Shown: piece after piece, positions 35,080 through 45,586 of the stretch | Numbering within the stretch: position 1 is the stretch's first letter | Layout: every line of letters begins with the position of its first letter | Origin: Stercorarius parasiticus | Lineage: Eukaryota > Chordata > Aves > Charadriiformes > Stercorariidae | Direction: 5' to 3' | NCBI GenBank assembly: GCA_013396915.1 | Contig: VWZL01005135.1 | Coordinates: 1-64,000 of the forward strand | Length of the DNA: 64,000 nucleotides | Program-made: the position numbers and the translations under genes | The notes under the pieces: model-generated | Seen by the model: the letters and a program-made list of their open reading frames with translations, nothing else | Database searches by the model: none | What the model was told of the DNA's origin: nothing

Positions 35080-35544
35080 AGGGACCTCTGGAGATCACCC
35101 AGTCCAACCCCCTGCCAGAGCAGGGTCACCCAGAGCAGGTGGCACAGGAACGCATCCAGGAGGGTTCGGAATGTCTCCAGAGACGGAGACTCCACCACCT
35201 CTCTGGGCAGCCTGTGCCAGGGCTCTGCCACCCTCACAGCAAAGAAGTTCCTCCTCATGTTGAGATGGAACTTCCTATGCTCAAGTTTGTGCCCTTGTCC
35301 TGTCGCTGGGCTCCACTGAGCAGAGCCTGGCCCCATCCTCCTGACACCCACCCTTTCAGTATTTATAAGCATTGATAAGATCCCCCCTCAGCCGTCTTTT
35401 TTCCAGACTGAAGAGACCCAAATCCCTCAGCCTTTCTTCAGAAGAGAGGTGTTCCAGTCCCCTCATCATCTTGGTAGCCCTTTGCTGTCCCCTTTCTAGC
35501 AGTTCCCTGTCCTTCTTGAACCGGGGAGCCCAGAGCTGGACACA
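35080..35544 (-). mobile_element. CR1 retrotransposon fragment, copy B, lacking its 3' tip
   Basis: About 465 bases nearly identical in order to copy A (25562-26265), in the same minus orientation. Minus-strand reading gives [20 protein letters not shown], the same TGA after LINAYKY (35356-35358), and then, in a shifted frame, [18 protein letters not shown] and [15 protein letters not shown]. Eight bases present in copy A (25804-25811) are missing at 35294/35295, which explains the frame shift. Unusually the element begins at GGGACCTCTGGAG: the terminal tail repeats and about 35 adjacent bases are absent. The 5' truncation is near 35544. Confidence 0.93.
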
Positions 35545-37829
35545 CGTCAGGGTCCCCACAGAGCTGGGGACTGTCCTCGGCAAGATGCTGCGAGGACCGA
35601 TGAGCGCACGCCGCTGGCGGGAGCCATTGCACGGGATGTGGAGGGGACGCTGCAGAGCCCTGCCTGGCAAGCGGGGAGAGCACACCCACGCGGGGCTGAC
35701 ATCTCACGGGGAAGCCCGTCCTGCAGCCCAGGCATCCTCCTACGGACACGGGAGCTGCCGGGAAACCAGAGGCTGATGAGTCTTTGCTGTACTGTGGGAA
35801 TCAGTCTCCGTGGCTCTCTGTTTTTTATTTGCAGTACTGGAGATAAGGAACCCAGGGTGTTGTGGGAAACAGGAAGACCTTATCTCCCATCCCAAGCCGC
35901 TTCTCCTGCCACAGCCTCAGGTTTTTTTTTGACCGGTCCCTGATGCTGCATGACATGAGTCAGCAGCGAGGGCTTGGTGCTGCTGCTTTGTGCTTCAGCC
36001 TCAGTGCTGCCCTTCTGGAAGCACCACCGAGCCCCGGAGCGTCTGGATCGTGCCAGGAGATTTAGTTTATAGCCAGGATAAACCCACGGGCATGTCCCCA
36101 GGGTCCTCCAGAAGTGTGGAAGATGCCACAGTCTGCTGGCAGCAGCTCTCTGCCCAGGTCAGCCCCCAGCTTTGTGGGTACCAGAGACATGTTTAGGTAA
36201 CAGCTGTCTGGAAACAAAGAGATTTTGGAGCAGCCAGCTCCTCGGTAGGTAAGGACCATACTATGTGACAAAGTATGAAGACTAGAAATATTGAAATCCC
36301 AGACAAAAAGGACTAACAGCTCATGAGCTGCAGGTGGACTTCCAAAAAACAGCTACAGAAAGAGAAGGCTCCAAAGTCTGCAGGCACCTCCGCAGATCTC
36401 CAGAGGACGAAGCCTCCAGCCCTCCAGCTCCCTACACAAGCCTGAAAATGTGGATGATGTGGATGCTACTGTTGGATTTCCAATAAAAACACAACTACTG
36501 ACTTCCTTTGCTTTTGTGGCTGCCGAACACTTCATCTAATAGCTGCAGCATGGGCTGGAAATCGATTGCGTTAGACAGTTTAATAGGGAACATACTGGTG
36601 TTTAGTGTTACAGCCAAGACTCTCACAAATCAGGATGAAAAGTCAGACCCTGAATCTCTACTCAGACTCTGATTAAAGCCCTTTTTGCACCAGAACTGCA
36701 GCTCTAATTCTTGATGGTCCCCAAACTGACATTAACTCAGTTCACTGTTACTCATCACGTTCATTCTCTGCCTCATGGAAGCATCAGGAGCCCAGGCTGA
36801 GGTGTGGGACACTGCTGCACCAAGTCTGTACGAACAACAGACAGAAGGAAGGGTTCAGGCACATGAGCGCATCTCACGTGGATGCTTCCACACGGCTGCA
36901 GGCACCTGAGCTCAGCACTATGACCGTGAAGCTCAATCCTGGCTCAAACTCTGCCCAGAAGGCGGGATGAGCTGAGCCAGGGCATCAGTGCATCATCTGC
37001 TCGGGAACATTTGCTGCCGACTCCGCAGCCATGAGGCCGCGAGGCTCCTGCCCAGCGGTGAAAGCCACCCTCTTTTCTAAAGCCTCATGAGACCAAAAGT
37101 GCTTTAAAAAGGCCAATTGTGGGCCCCTTGTTTTGGATAGCCTCATGTGGAAGCTTTACCCAAATCCCCCCAAAGCTGAGCCCTGCACATTACACTCAGG
37201 TGATGCGGGTGCTGAGCCCAGCAGCAGCGATGCCCGTGCCCGGGGCAGGCGCCTGCCGCTGGCTCCCAGCGCCAAGGATGGGTCATGGCGGAGCCCTGTG
37301 ACAGCCCCAGCCCCAGCAGGCACCGCTCCGCCTGGGCAGGGATGAGGGGCCAGCCAGGCCACCAGCCCCGGGAGCGAATCCGAGAGCGAAGCATCACCGC
37401 AGCGCCCATGGGAACGTGGGATTTCAGCCACACATCTCCTTTGGCCGCCTGGCCAAGGGGCCCTGCAGGTTTTGGCTCCCAGACGGGGATTTGGCAGGAG
37501 GCAGGACCTGGGCTTACCTGTGCCTTGATCCACCTCCAAGTGACTCCCCTCATGTACAGCCGAGCAAGAGCAGAGCCCGGCGTTACCAGCAGCACCTCCA
37601 GCCTTCCTGCAGTCCCTGTTTTGGCCCCTGTCAGTCAGCGAGATGCCGCGGCGTGTGGGTGATGGAGACATCGCGGCTTGGATCTGGCCTTATCGACAGC
37701 AACCGGGATCGAGCCAACGGGGAAGGAGATGGATGACAAGCAAATGCCCTGACCCGGGCGAGGAGAGGAGAAGGGGATTAAAGGGAGGGATTAGCAGGGA
37801 GAAAAGTGAAGGTCGTCCTCAGTGAGAAA
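35545..37829. other. No gene seen
   Basis: No recognised exons. An AT-richer section at 36270-36760 has no repeat signature. From about 37600 CpG density begins to rise toward the island at 37830-38170. Confidence 0.45.
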
Positions 37830-38170
37830 GAAATGAGGCAGCGGCAGTGGAGCCGGCTCTGCCCGGCCACCCCTCCTGCCCCCGCCCCGGCTCCCAGCAG
37901 CGGCACCTCCTTTGTGTCTCCTCTGACCCGGGGATTATGAGTGTGGGAACGGGGCTGCCGCTGGTACCCTGCGCGCTGCCGTGGCCTCGCGCGCTCACAA
38001 AGGCGAGGGCAGGTCCGGGGGGAAGCACAGGCAGTGAGGAATGGCTCCTGCTGCGGCTCTTTGCCGGGAGGCCGGTGGGGCCGGGGCAGCTGCTCTGCTC
38101 TCCTGCTAGCCCCGCGCTTGCGTCTCAGTTGGAAGCGCACCGCGGTGCTGCCAGGACCAAAAGCGGAGCC
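37830..38170. promoter_or_regulatory. CpG island (candidate promoter)
   Basis: I count about 24 CpGs in 37921-38170, including CTCGCGCGCTC and ACCGCGGT blocks, against a CpG-poor background. It ends about 200 bases upstream of a + strand frame that begins like a secreted protein (38369), the spacing expected between a promoter and a first coding exon. I see no clear TATA box. Promoter function and direction are inferred. Confidence 0.4.
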
Positions 38171-38368
38171 GGCACGGGGGGCTGTCCCCTAGCACACCAC
38201 CAAGATGCCAGTCATCTCCCATCATCTCTCCCGGGGCAGCACATGCCCCTCATGTGTGGCGTGGGGCTGTCCCACGCTGTCCAGGATGTGCTGCGTGCAC
38301 GAGCAGACGCAGCACTGTGAGAAAACCTGGTAAATCAGTGAGCACCGAGTCCAGCGGGAGCTTCGGGA

Positions 38369-38737
38369 ATGGCCGGACTGGTGCACCCGGTGAGATGGCT
38401 GATGATGCTCCTCACTGCGGTGGTGATGCTCAGCTTGGGCGAGGCTCAGAGTCCCCACGTGGGTATTTCATCCTCACCCACTCTGGAAATCTCAGAGACA
38501 CAAAACATCCTTCCAAGCCCTCCCTTCTCCTTCTCCCCCTCTCTCCAGGATGAGGAGCTGTGGCAGGAGCCAGGTGCCACCAGTGCTCCTCCAGCTCTTG
38601 GCCTCGAGGTTCCCCCACTGCCTGGCCCTGCTGAACGCCCTTCCCGTGGGGAGGAGAGCTCATCTCTGCCCCTCACGCCTCCTCCTGGCATGTGTGCCCT
38701 TGGGGCACCTCTGCCCCACCAGCAATCTCTGGTTTAG
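38369..38737 (+). CDS. Candidate first coding exon / small secreted protein ORF
   Basis: An open frame of 122 codons starting with ATG in a good initiation context (G at -3, G at +4). Residues 1-27 look like a signal peptide: a basic n-region (HPVRW), a hydrophobic core (LMMLLTAVVMLSL) and a G-E-A cleavage site before QS. The rest is Pro/Ser/Glu-rich with no domain, so the true exon may end early. Possible donors are GTGAGA at 38390, GTGGGT at 38459 and GTATTT at 38463, none ideal downstream of the signal peptide. It lies just downstream of a CpG island. I do not recognise the protein. A chance ORF is quite possible, since open frames of this length are common in the window. Confidence 0.15.
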   Translation: MAGLVHPVRWLMMLLTAVVMLSLGEAQSPHVGISSSPTLEISETQNILPSPPFSFSPSLQDEELWQEPGATSAPPALGLEVPPLPGPAERPSRGEESSSLPLTPPPGMCALGAPLPHQQSLV

Positions 38738-39482
38738 AGGTTTCACCACGACTCCCCTCGAGCACCCGCCCTGTCCCGGCGTCCCTCTGGGGACACAGCC
38801 CGGCCATGGGGACCACAGCAGACAGGGCACAAAGGGTTTGGCAGGAGCATCAGCTCCCAGAAAGTGTCAGAAAGGCCGGCCCACAATTAACAACTAATCA
38901 GGAAATGACTGTTGTGATTATTATCCTAGCAATCCTGGTGAGGAAGGCTCCTTACCTTAGGAAAAAAATGGATGTTGGCTCCAAGAGTCCTCAAATGAAA
39001 TAACCCACTGTGGGAACTCCAGACTTTTGTAAAAACAAATAGCTTGTTTTGCGCATGAGTTTTTAATTTTTAAATAAGCCAAAGCCAACCCAAGGATTTT
39101 TCATGGAGTTCTGTAACCGTGGGCTTGTCAGGCCTGGAAGGGTCGGAGGGGGGCAGGTGCTGGGGGTGGCCGCTACCTCTGTCCAGGAATGGACACCTCA
39201 TTTTGGGCTCCTCCTTATAGCACAGCAACAAGCCAAAACCCATCGCAAATCTTCCATTAAAAGAAGAAAACTAAGCATAAAGCCAGTGAAGGGAAGCAGC
39301 GCCATTTCATCAGATGATCTTACTAATCCTTCTTGGACTTGAGACCAATTTACAGCAAAACTGAAGGCACAAGCAATGCCAGCATTGGATTCAGTGCCCT
39401 AACTGGATAGTCAGGTGTTTGATTTAGCATTGCCATTAAATGGGATCATTGTTTATCAGTTGCTAAGGTATATTTGAAACAG
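38738..39482. other. No gene seen; AT-rich flank of CR1
   Basis: Composition drops to AT-rich after 38880. No repeat family recognised until the CR1 tail at 39483. Nothing else supportable. Confidence 0.45.
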
Positions 39483-39957
39483 ATAGAATCATAGAATCAT
39501 GGAATGGTTGGAGCTGGAAGGGACCTTAAAGCCCACCCAGTGCCACGCCCTGCCCTGGGCAGGGACACCTCCCACCACACCAGGTTGCTCCAAGCCCCGT
39601 CCAACCTGGCCTTGAACCCCTCCAGGGATGGGGCAGCCACAGCTTCTCTGGGCAGCCTGGGCCAGGGGCTCACCACCCTCACGGTAAAGAATTTCTTCCT
39701 GATATCCAATCTAAATCTCCCCTCTTTCAGTTTAAAACTGTTCCCCCTCGCCCCATGGCTCCCCTCCCTGATCCAGAGTCCCTCCCCATCTCTCCTGTAG
39801 GCCCCCTTCAGGGACTGGAAGGGGCTCTAATGTCTCCCCGGAGCCTTCTCTTCTCCAGGCTGAACCCCCCCAACTCTCTCAGCCTGTCCTCATAGCAGAG
39901 GGGCTCCAGCCCTCCCAGCATCTCTGGGGGGCCTCCTCTGGCCCCGCTCCAACAGGT
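39483..39957 (-). mobile_element. CR1 retrotransposon, 5'-truncated, different subfamily
   Basis: A 3' CR1 fragment of about 475 bases in minus orientation. The tail (AGAATCAT repeated, then GGAATGGTTGGAGC and GGAAGGGACCTTAAAG) lies at 39483-39530. Minus-strand reading at 39497-39709 gives MDIRKKFFTVRVVSPWPRLP and REAVAAPSLEGFKARLD, the ORF2 C-terminus. Its 3' region differs from the copies at 25.6, 35.1 and 48.9 kb (CACCACACCAGGTTGCTCC and CCTTGAACCCCTCCAGGGA segments), so it belongs to another CR1 lineage. Similarity ends at about 39957 (CTCCAACAGGTCC). Confidence 0.95.
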
Positions 39958-42136
39958 CCATATACAATAATAAAATTTTAAATATGTCAGAATTTGCCTA
40001 GAAAGACATTCCCAAGCAATACAATGCCACTCTCTAATGAACAGGTACTACTCAAGTCCAGCTCTAAAGCCACTAGCCTACGTACTCCTCCTTAGGCTTT
40101 CCAGTAACTCCCATTAACTTCAGGAGCTCAGCTCAAAGGATTAGGAAATAGATTAGCTAAACTCCGCAAAATGGAAAGTGCTCTGTAACTGAGCCGCGCT
40201 GTTCCAGGGATAACCACAGGGATCCTCCTCTGGGGATCAATGAAAAGGGGACTTCTCCAGTTATATCGACAAGTATTTTCTAGTTATGATGTCAACTGAA
40301 TACCTCTCTATTTTTTTCAAGAAATCAGCGAACACAGACATAGCTGTGCAACGAGAAATTCAAGAAATTAGTGTTGCCCTGAGTTAAGTACATTAAGAAA
40401 CCAAATAGCAGAAAGAAAATGTACCATGCAAGTGGCGGTTCCAAGCACATAGAACAAATGGAGTTTTGGGACACCACCGTGTCACCTGCAATTGCGAGGT
40501 GCCTTTGTGGGTCACGGCCATGCTACGCCACCGGAGCCCTCTCCAGCCCCCCAGCAGGACAGCGGGCGAATTTGGGACCCAGTGCTCAGGGATGATGCGG
40601 TTCATCACTTGCTGAGGCTGAGACCTGGCGCTGAGCTCTTTCTCCTCTCCGCGCCTGCCCCCAGGAGGGACATCAAGCCCGTACCTGTGTCAGGCTCTCG
40701 GCAAGGGCTTCTCCAGCTCATTAATTGCATAGCTAAAGGTAATCAGGATAAAAATATTGAGCAGTGAGGATGGAGCATGATCCTGCTTTCCCCCTTTCTA
40801 AAAATCCCTGGATTTTCTTTTACTCTGGTGACCCCCCAGGAAGCACCATTCCCAAAGAAAGATGTAAAAGCGTGTCCGACACCTACAGCATGAGTCCTTG
40901 CAGCAGAGCCGCCACACAGCTGGCATCCTGGTCCTCCCTTGGGTGCCACTGTGCCAAATACACCCCACTGAGCACACGGTCCTGGGTGCCACTAGGTCAC
41001 CCGTGGCTGGCAGCACATCCACAGCCATCAGGGTGCCATGGCTCTCATGTCCCTTAAGAGAGTGAAGACGATGCTCACTTGGAAACCACGAGCTCTCTGT
41101 TTACTTCATCTCATATATGGTGACTAATTCCATCATTCAAAGAGCTGACGATGATGAAAACAAGTGGAATGATCAGGAAGGAAATTAAAAATAGCCCTCA
41201 TGTGGCACTGTGTCAAGCGTTCATGTTTAGATTTTAATTTTATTTTTTTATTCCAAGTTTCTTTGATAAAATATTTTCCCATGCTGAATGCACTTGGAAC
41301 GTCCCCTCCAGCACGGCATTCCTGACGGATGAGCCAGGCTGTCGCAGATCCTATGCCAGAGCTGTATTCCCTCCGCTCCGCGATTCTCACTCCCACATCC
41401 ACACCTTTGGGACCTGGAAGTCATTAATCATCACGCACCAGCCAGGAAGGTACCTCTGAAGGCAGAAACACCATCTTGGACACAGGACGGGAAGGAAACT
41501 GAGACTTTGACAGCCAGCACGAGACTGGGAGCACAGCTCTGCTTGGCTCCTGCGCTGTGTACTAGTAGGTAAGATTTTCAGCAGGGAGATTTGCCGGCCA
41601 TGAGACTCAATGATCTTGGTAGAAAGCGGATCTTTCCCCATCCCGCTGGCTCTCTCGTGTGGATGCAAACCCCATGGAGATCTGGGTGTTCCACCTCACC
41701 CATCTCCATCCATGGAGATGCCTACAGCCGGGCTCGGCACCACAGCTCCGCTCATGCTCGGTGGAGGGAAACGGGGCAATTCACCTCACCCAAAGCAGGT
41801 GGCTGCTTGGGGCTAAAGCAAATCCTGCCCCAGATGTCACTGGGGTGGAAGGTGTCAGAGGAGAGCCCCATGCTGCGCCCAGGCCACCGAGAGCCCCCTG
41901 GCCACCGGGAGTGAATGCTCACCAGAAACTTCCCCGCTATTTCCAAGTTCAGCACTGTCTGGAAACGTCTGAAATAAGACGATAATCTGATTCCAACATC
42001 TTTGAATGAAAACGTTTTTTTCTTTCTTTAAAAAACTGCAAATTTAAATTACATTTTTAATTTGTGTTTTTCACCATGAACAATTACTAGCCTTTGGGTT
42101 TTCTTTAGATTTTTTTTTTCCTTTTTTCTCTTTCAG
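39958..42136. other. No gene seen; AT-rich tract leading to a splice-acceptor-like site
   Basis: AT-rich sequence at 39958-40460, 41100-41300 and 41940-42130 separated by GC-richer DNA. No recognised transposon or RNA gene. The last stretch ends in a long pyrimidine tract and CAG at 42136. Confidence 0.4.
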
Positions 42137-42199
42137 ACACCTTGCTGCAGGCGCAGGTTCCAAGAGCGAGCTGGCAAGGTCTCATCATGAAAAATTACT
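42137..42199 (+). other. Candidate exon start after strong splice acceptor
   Basis: Positions 42108-42136 form a nearly uninterrupted pyrimidine tract ending TCTCTTTCAG, the strongest acceptor-like site I see in the window. The following sequence is open for about 20 codons in one frame (TLLQAQVPRASWQGLIMKNY then TGA near 42199), which could be a terminal coding exon or simply untranslated. No protein family is recognised, and such sites also arise by chance in T-rich DNA. The end coordinate is the first in-frame stop. Confidence 0.15.
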
Positions 42200-43582
42200 G
42201 AGCTGCAAATATAGGAAACCCCGCTCCGTCCCCAGGCTCCCGCCACTCATTTATCGCCCCTACAGGAAACACAAACGTGTACGGCCTCTCTATTCTGGGG
42301 GATGCATTAAAACCCCATTCGTTACAAATTGTTAAAAGAAATCCAAGGGTGGAAGGAATTCTGAAAACCAGCATTTACAAGGGAAGATGCGCGTCAGGTT
42401 GTTTTGGTTCCTACTGCGGAGGCCCAGGGATGCACCTGTGGTACCGGTGACGAGCTGTGGAGGAGCGCGATGCCAGCCTGTCTGCCGTGCGCCTGCACGC
42501 GCTGTCACTGTGCGCAGAGCCGAGACGCTCGGCTCCTGGCGGGGCCGGAGGGAGCAGCGGCCACTGGCACCAAAAGTAACTTTAATTTTCTCTGACACAG
42601 TAGGCAGGGAAGTGGTGACCAGTGCTCTCTGGGAAGAAGGAAGTTTTATGGATCAATTAGTGAAAAACTAGAAATCTGCCTTCCCAAAGCAGTGGGGAAA
42701 GCCCATACTCATAAATATCTTTAAAACCTTCCCGTGGGAGCGAAGGCAGCAGTGAGACAGCCTGCAGATGCTCATCCAGAGGCCAATATTAGCCGCTTCC
42801 TATTAAACATTTACAACTGAGCCACCTGCTGATGGAGCGGGCTGGCGGTTTGGATTGAGGTGGTCTTTTCCCACACATGAGCCCATCACATCTCCTTTGC
42901 AGTGGGGAAGGATGAGTAACTCCTCTCCCATCACGCCTACAGGCGGTGGAGAGAAAGGTTTTGAGTTCCTGCTCTGCCTTGGGCACTTGCTTTAGGGTCC
43001 CAGCAGAGACCTTCTCTCCTCATGGGCTGCAGAGGGGCCTGGGCAACCCGCTCTCATGGAGACATCTCCACCAGGGATGTCTGAAGCTCAGTCACAAGAT
43101 CTCCAGCCTGGCTTTCTCAGGCACAGCTCTCTGCTCCATATTACCCAGCTGTGAGACCTATTCCCACCCACCAACACTGCCCCTCGTGTCTGGGCACGGG
43201 CTGCTTTCACTACAGGCAAGAAGAGTCCAGCTTGACCGTCCTTCCATCCGAGAGGCACCTCGGCGCGATGGAGGGATGGCCCTCAGGGCCCTGGAGAAAG
43301 ACTCTCCCTTTAAGGAGAAGGGCAAAGCACTTTGTGCAGGGATCTGTGCTTGTTTTGTCATGGGACACATTACCCTGAACCCAAAAGAGGAAGGAAAAAG
43401 GGGAGGGGGAGCTTTTGCCTTTCTGGTGGGAACAGCATTTGAGCTAACTTTGTTTCCCTTGGGGAAAGGCACCAAAATAACAGAGGAAGGGGGGTGTAGT
43501 GGTGGGGGGGTATGAAGCTAAAAAGGCTACGTAATCTGCCTGGGAAAAAACGCACTCCCAACAGTGCTGGTGAGGCTGTCCA
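42200..43582. other. No gene seen
   Basis: Chance open frames only. G-rich runs near 43375-43410 and 43485-43512 precede the CpG cluster. Confidence 0.45.
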
Positions 43583-43712
43583 TCCGCCTGCCGCAGCGGG
43601 CAGCGCGGCTCGCCCGGCCCGAGGAGAGCGGAGCGGTGCCGGCACGCTGCGGCGCCCCAGGGACGCGTGTCCCGCGGAGGGACCCTGCTGCGGTTCTGCG
43701 GGGCCGCAGGCT
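43583..43712. promoter_or_regulatory. Dense CpG cluster (candidate CpG island)
   Basis: About 21 CpGs in 130 bases, the highest density in the window, with GCGCGGCTCGCCCGGCCCG and GGACGCGTGTCCCGCGG segments. Island-like, but short. It may be a promoter core, an exon of a GC-rich gene, or a methylation-free enhancer. No frame through it shows a recognised domain. Confidence 0.4.
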
Positions 43713-45547
43713 CCACCTGCCCAAATTGAGTTCTCCAAAGGCACCCTGCAGAGGCAGAGGCACTCAACGGGGAAACTGGGGTCTGGAGAAGTTACGTGCT
43801 CAGAGTGCCCTGCACATCGGGCTGGGATGGCAGCCTGCCATCCGGCCCCCCACCCCCCCAGCCTGCCCTGCCCGCAATTAATGCTCTTCGCTGCAATGCC
43901 CAACATGGATGCCCAAGACAAGGCAGGCAGGTCCCCCTGCAGGGTCCCTTAAGTGGCAGGGGGATCCCCACCACCCTCCTGATGGTCCTCACCTTCCGTC
44001 ATGAAACATCCCCTGGCGCAGCCAGTGAGGATATGCCGCACAGGCACCAGTGTCGGGCTTCATTCCAAAGCATAACGCCACCTCAACCAGCAGACTGGTA
44101 AAACCTCATGGTAACCATACTGGTAACATCATTTTTTCTCACCATAGCATTACTTTCCTTAAGCAGCACGGGCTAGGAGCCTGCAGTGTGCCAAGGCCGA
44201 CCGGTGCCTAGTATTCTCATGTAGAACAGGGATTTCCAATCTCTACCTTTTTGTGTCGTATCTTGAACTCAGCAGAGTGGGTTAAATACCACATCAGCTC
44301 TCCCTGGCGAAACCTGCAGAGCCTGGGACAGCACAGCATCCCATTGCGCTACACCTTAACAGAGCAACGTCCCACCCTGACATCGGGGCCTCGGAGGACG
44401 GCACCTTCAGGTGGTGAAAAATGCAGTCCCTTGCCCATGAGATCATCGTAATGAAGAAAAGCCGATGGTGCGACCTGCCAGGAGGCCAAGCCACCATGTC
44501 TCCATGTACAGGTGACAGCGGAGCAGCCCCCATATCTGACGGTGAGAAACCTCCTGTGCATGCAAGCGGAAAAGGCTCTGATCTGCTCCAAATTCACCCT
44601 GCTCCAAAATCCCCAATGACTAATTCCGTATCAGCAAAACTGTTCCCAGGCATCCACTGTTTTCCCCCCAGCTCTGAGGCAGCGCTGGGCATGGTCAGAG
44701 CCCGGCGGGTCCCAGGGCAGGAGCAGCAGCACCTGCCCATGCGGAGCACTGAGGAGCAGAGGCCACCTTCGCCCCAGGAGCTTCCCCACCTGCCACAGCC
44801 GGGCAGACTCACCGGCTGCAGACGAAGCAGGGACACGTGCCCCCTGCTCCTCCCCACGCTTCCCAAACCTCCCCACGGGGCTGCTGGGCTCACACCACTG
44901 CTTTAGTGGGGAAAATCTGTTAAGCCCAGCAGCAACTCCTAATTTCTTGCCTGAACGAACAGTATTTTTGCCACATCCTCCATGGAGCAGGAGGGTGCAG
45001 AGAAACCACTTTGTTTTCCTGCAGTGTCCTCCCCTTCCTGTTCTTCCCAACGTGCTGCAGGTTGGTTTTTGCAGGCTCTGCTCATCCACCAGCCGGCCTT
45101 CTCTTCCAAAATCCCACCTTACATTCTGCTTGCCCAAATTCTCCCATCTTGCATCTTCTCGCTGGCTTTACCAGGGCTGCACCTCTATTTTCTAAAGATC
45201 GCTGCTTGACTGAAACGATCTGGCCCTTGCCCTATTCCCCTCTGCATTTTATTGCCTTCAGAGCGCTGTGTTGGATGGGTGGAGAGAGGCTGTTACAGGC
45301 CTCAAATTGCTTCTGTGCCGAGTGTAACTAGATCCATCCTCTTTTTTAACTTTAATAGAAGTATTTCAGTAAATCAGTTTATTAAATATCTTCCTAAGTA
45401 CTAGGTGGAATGAATAACAATGACAGAAATGCAAATAAGCACAAAACCACGCAGCTTCAGGAGGTAACGCTCTCTCTGCCTTTGCACTGTAGGAAGCCCG
45501 GGAAGTCCCTCTTCATGAATTTCGGCTGAAAGGTATTCCCAAACTCA
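43713..45547. other. No gene seen
   Basis: GC-rich DNA grading into an AT-richer zone after 45330. No recognised feature. Confidence 0.45.
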
Positions 45548-45586
45548 CAGATCAGCTCATGCCTGACATCCATCCTCCTCTTCAGG
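45548..45586 (-). other. Candidate small exon bounded by consensus splice sites
   Basis: On the minus strand a pyrimidine-rich run ending TATGTTTTATTTCAG is followed by 39 bases and then a perfect donor GTGAGT (plus-strand 45542-45547). The 39 bases are open (LKRRMDVRHELI). If the donor is ignored the frame continues to a stop at 45457 (CEFGNTFQPKFMKRDFPGFL and onward). No family is recognised. It could be an exon of a noncoding RNA or of an unknown gene, or a chance pairing of sites. Confidence 0.15.
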
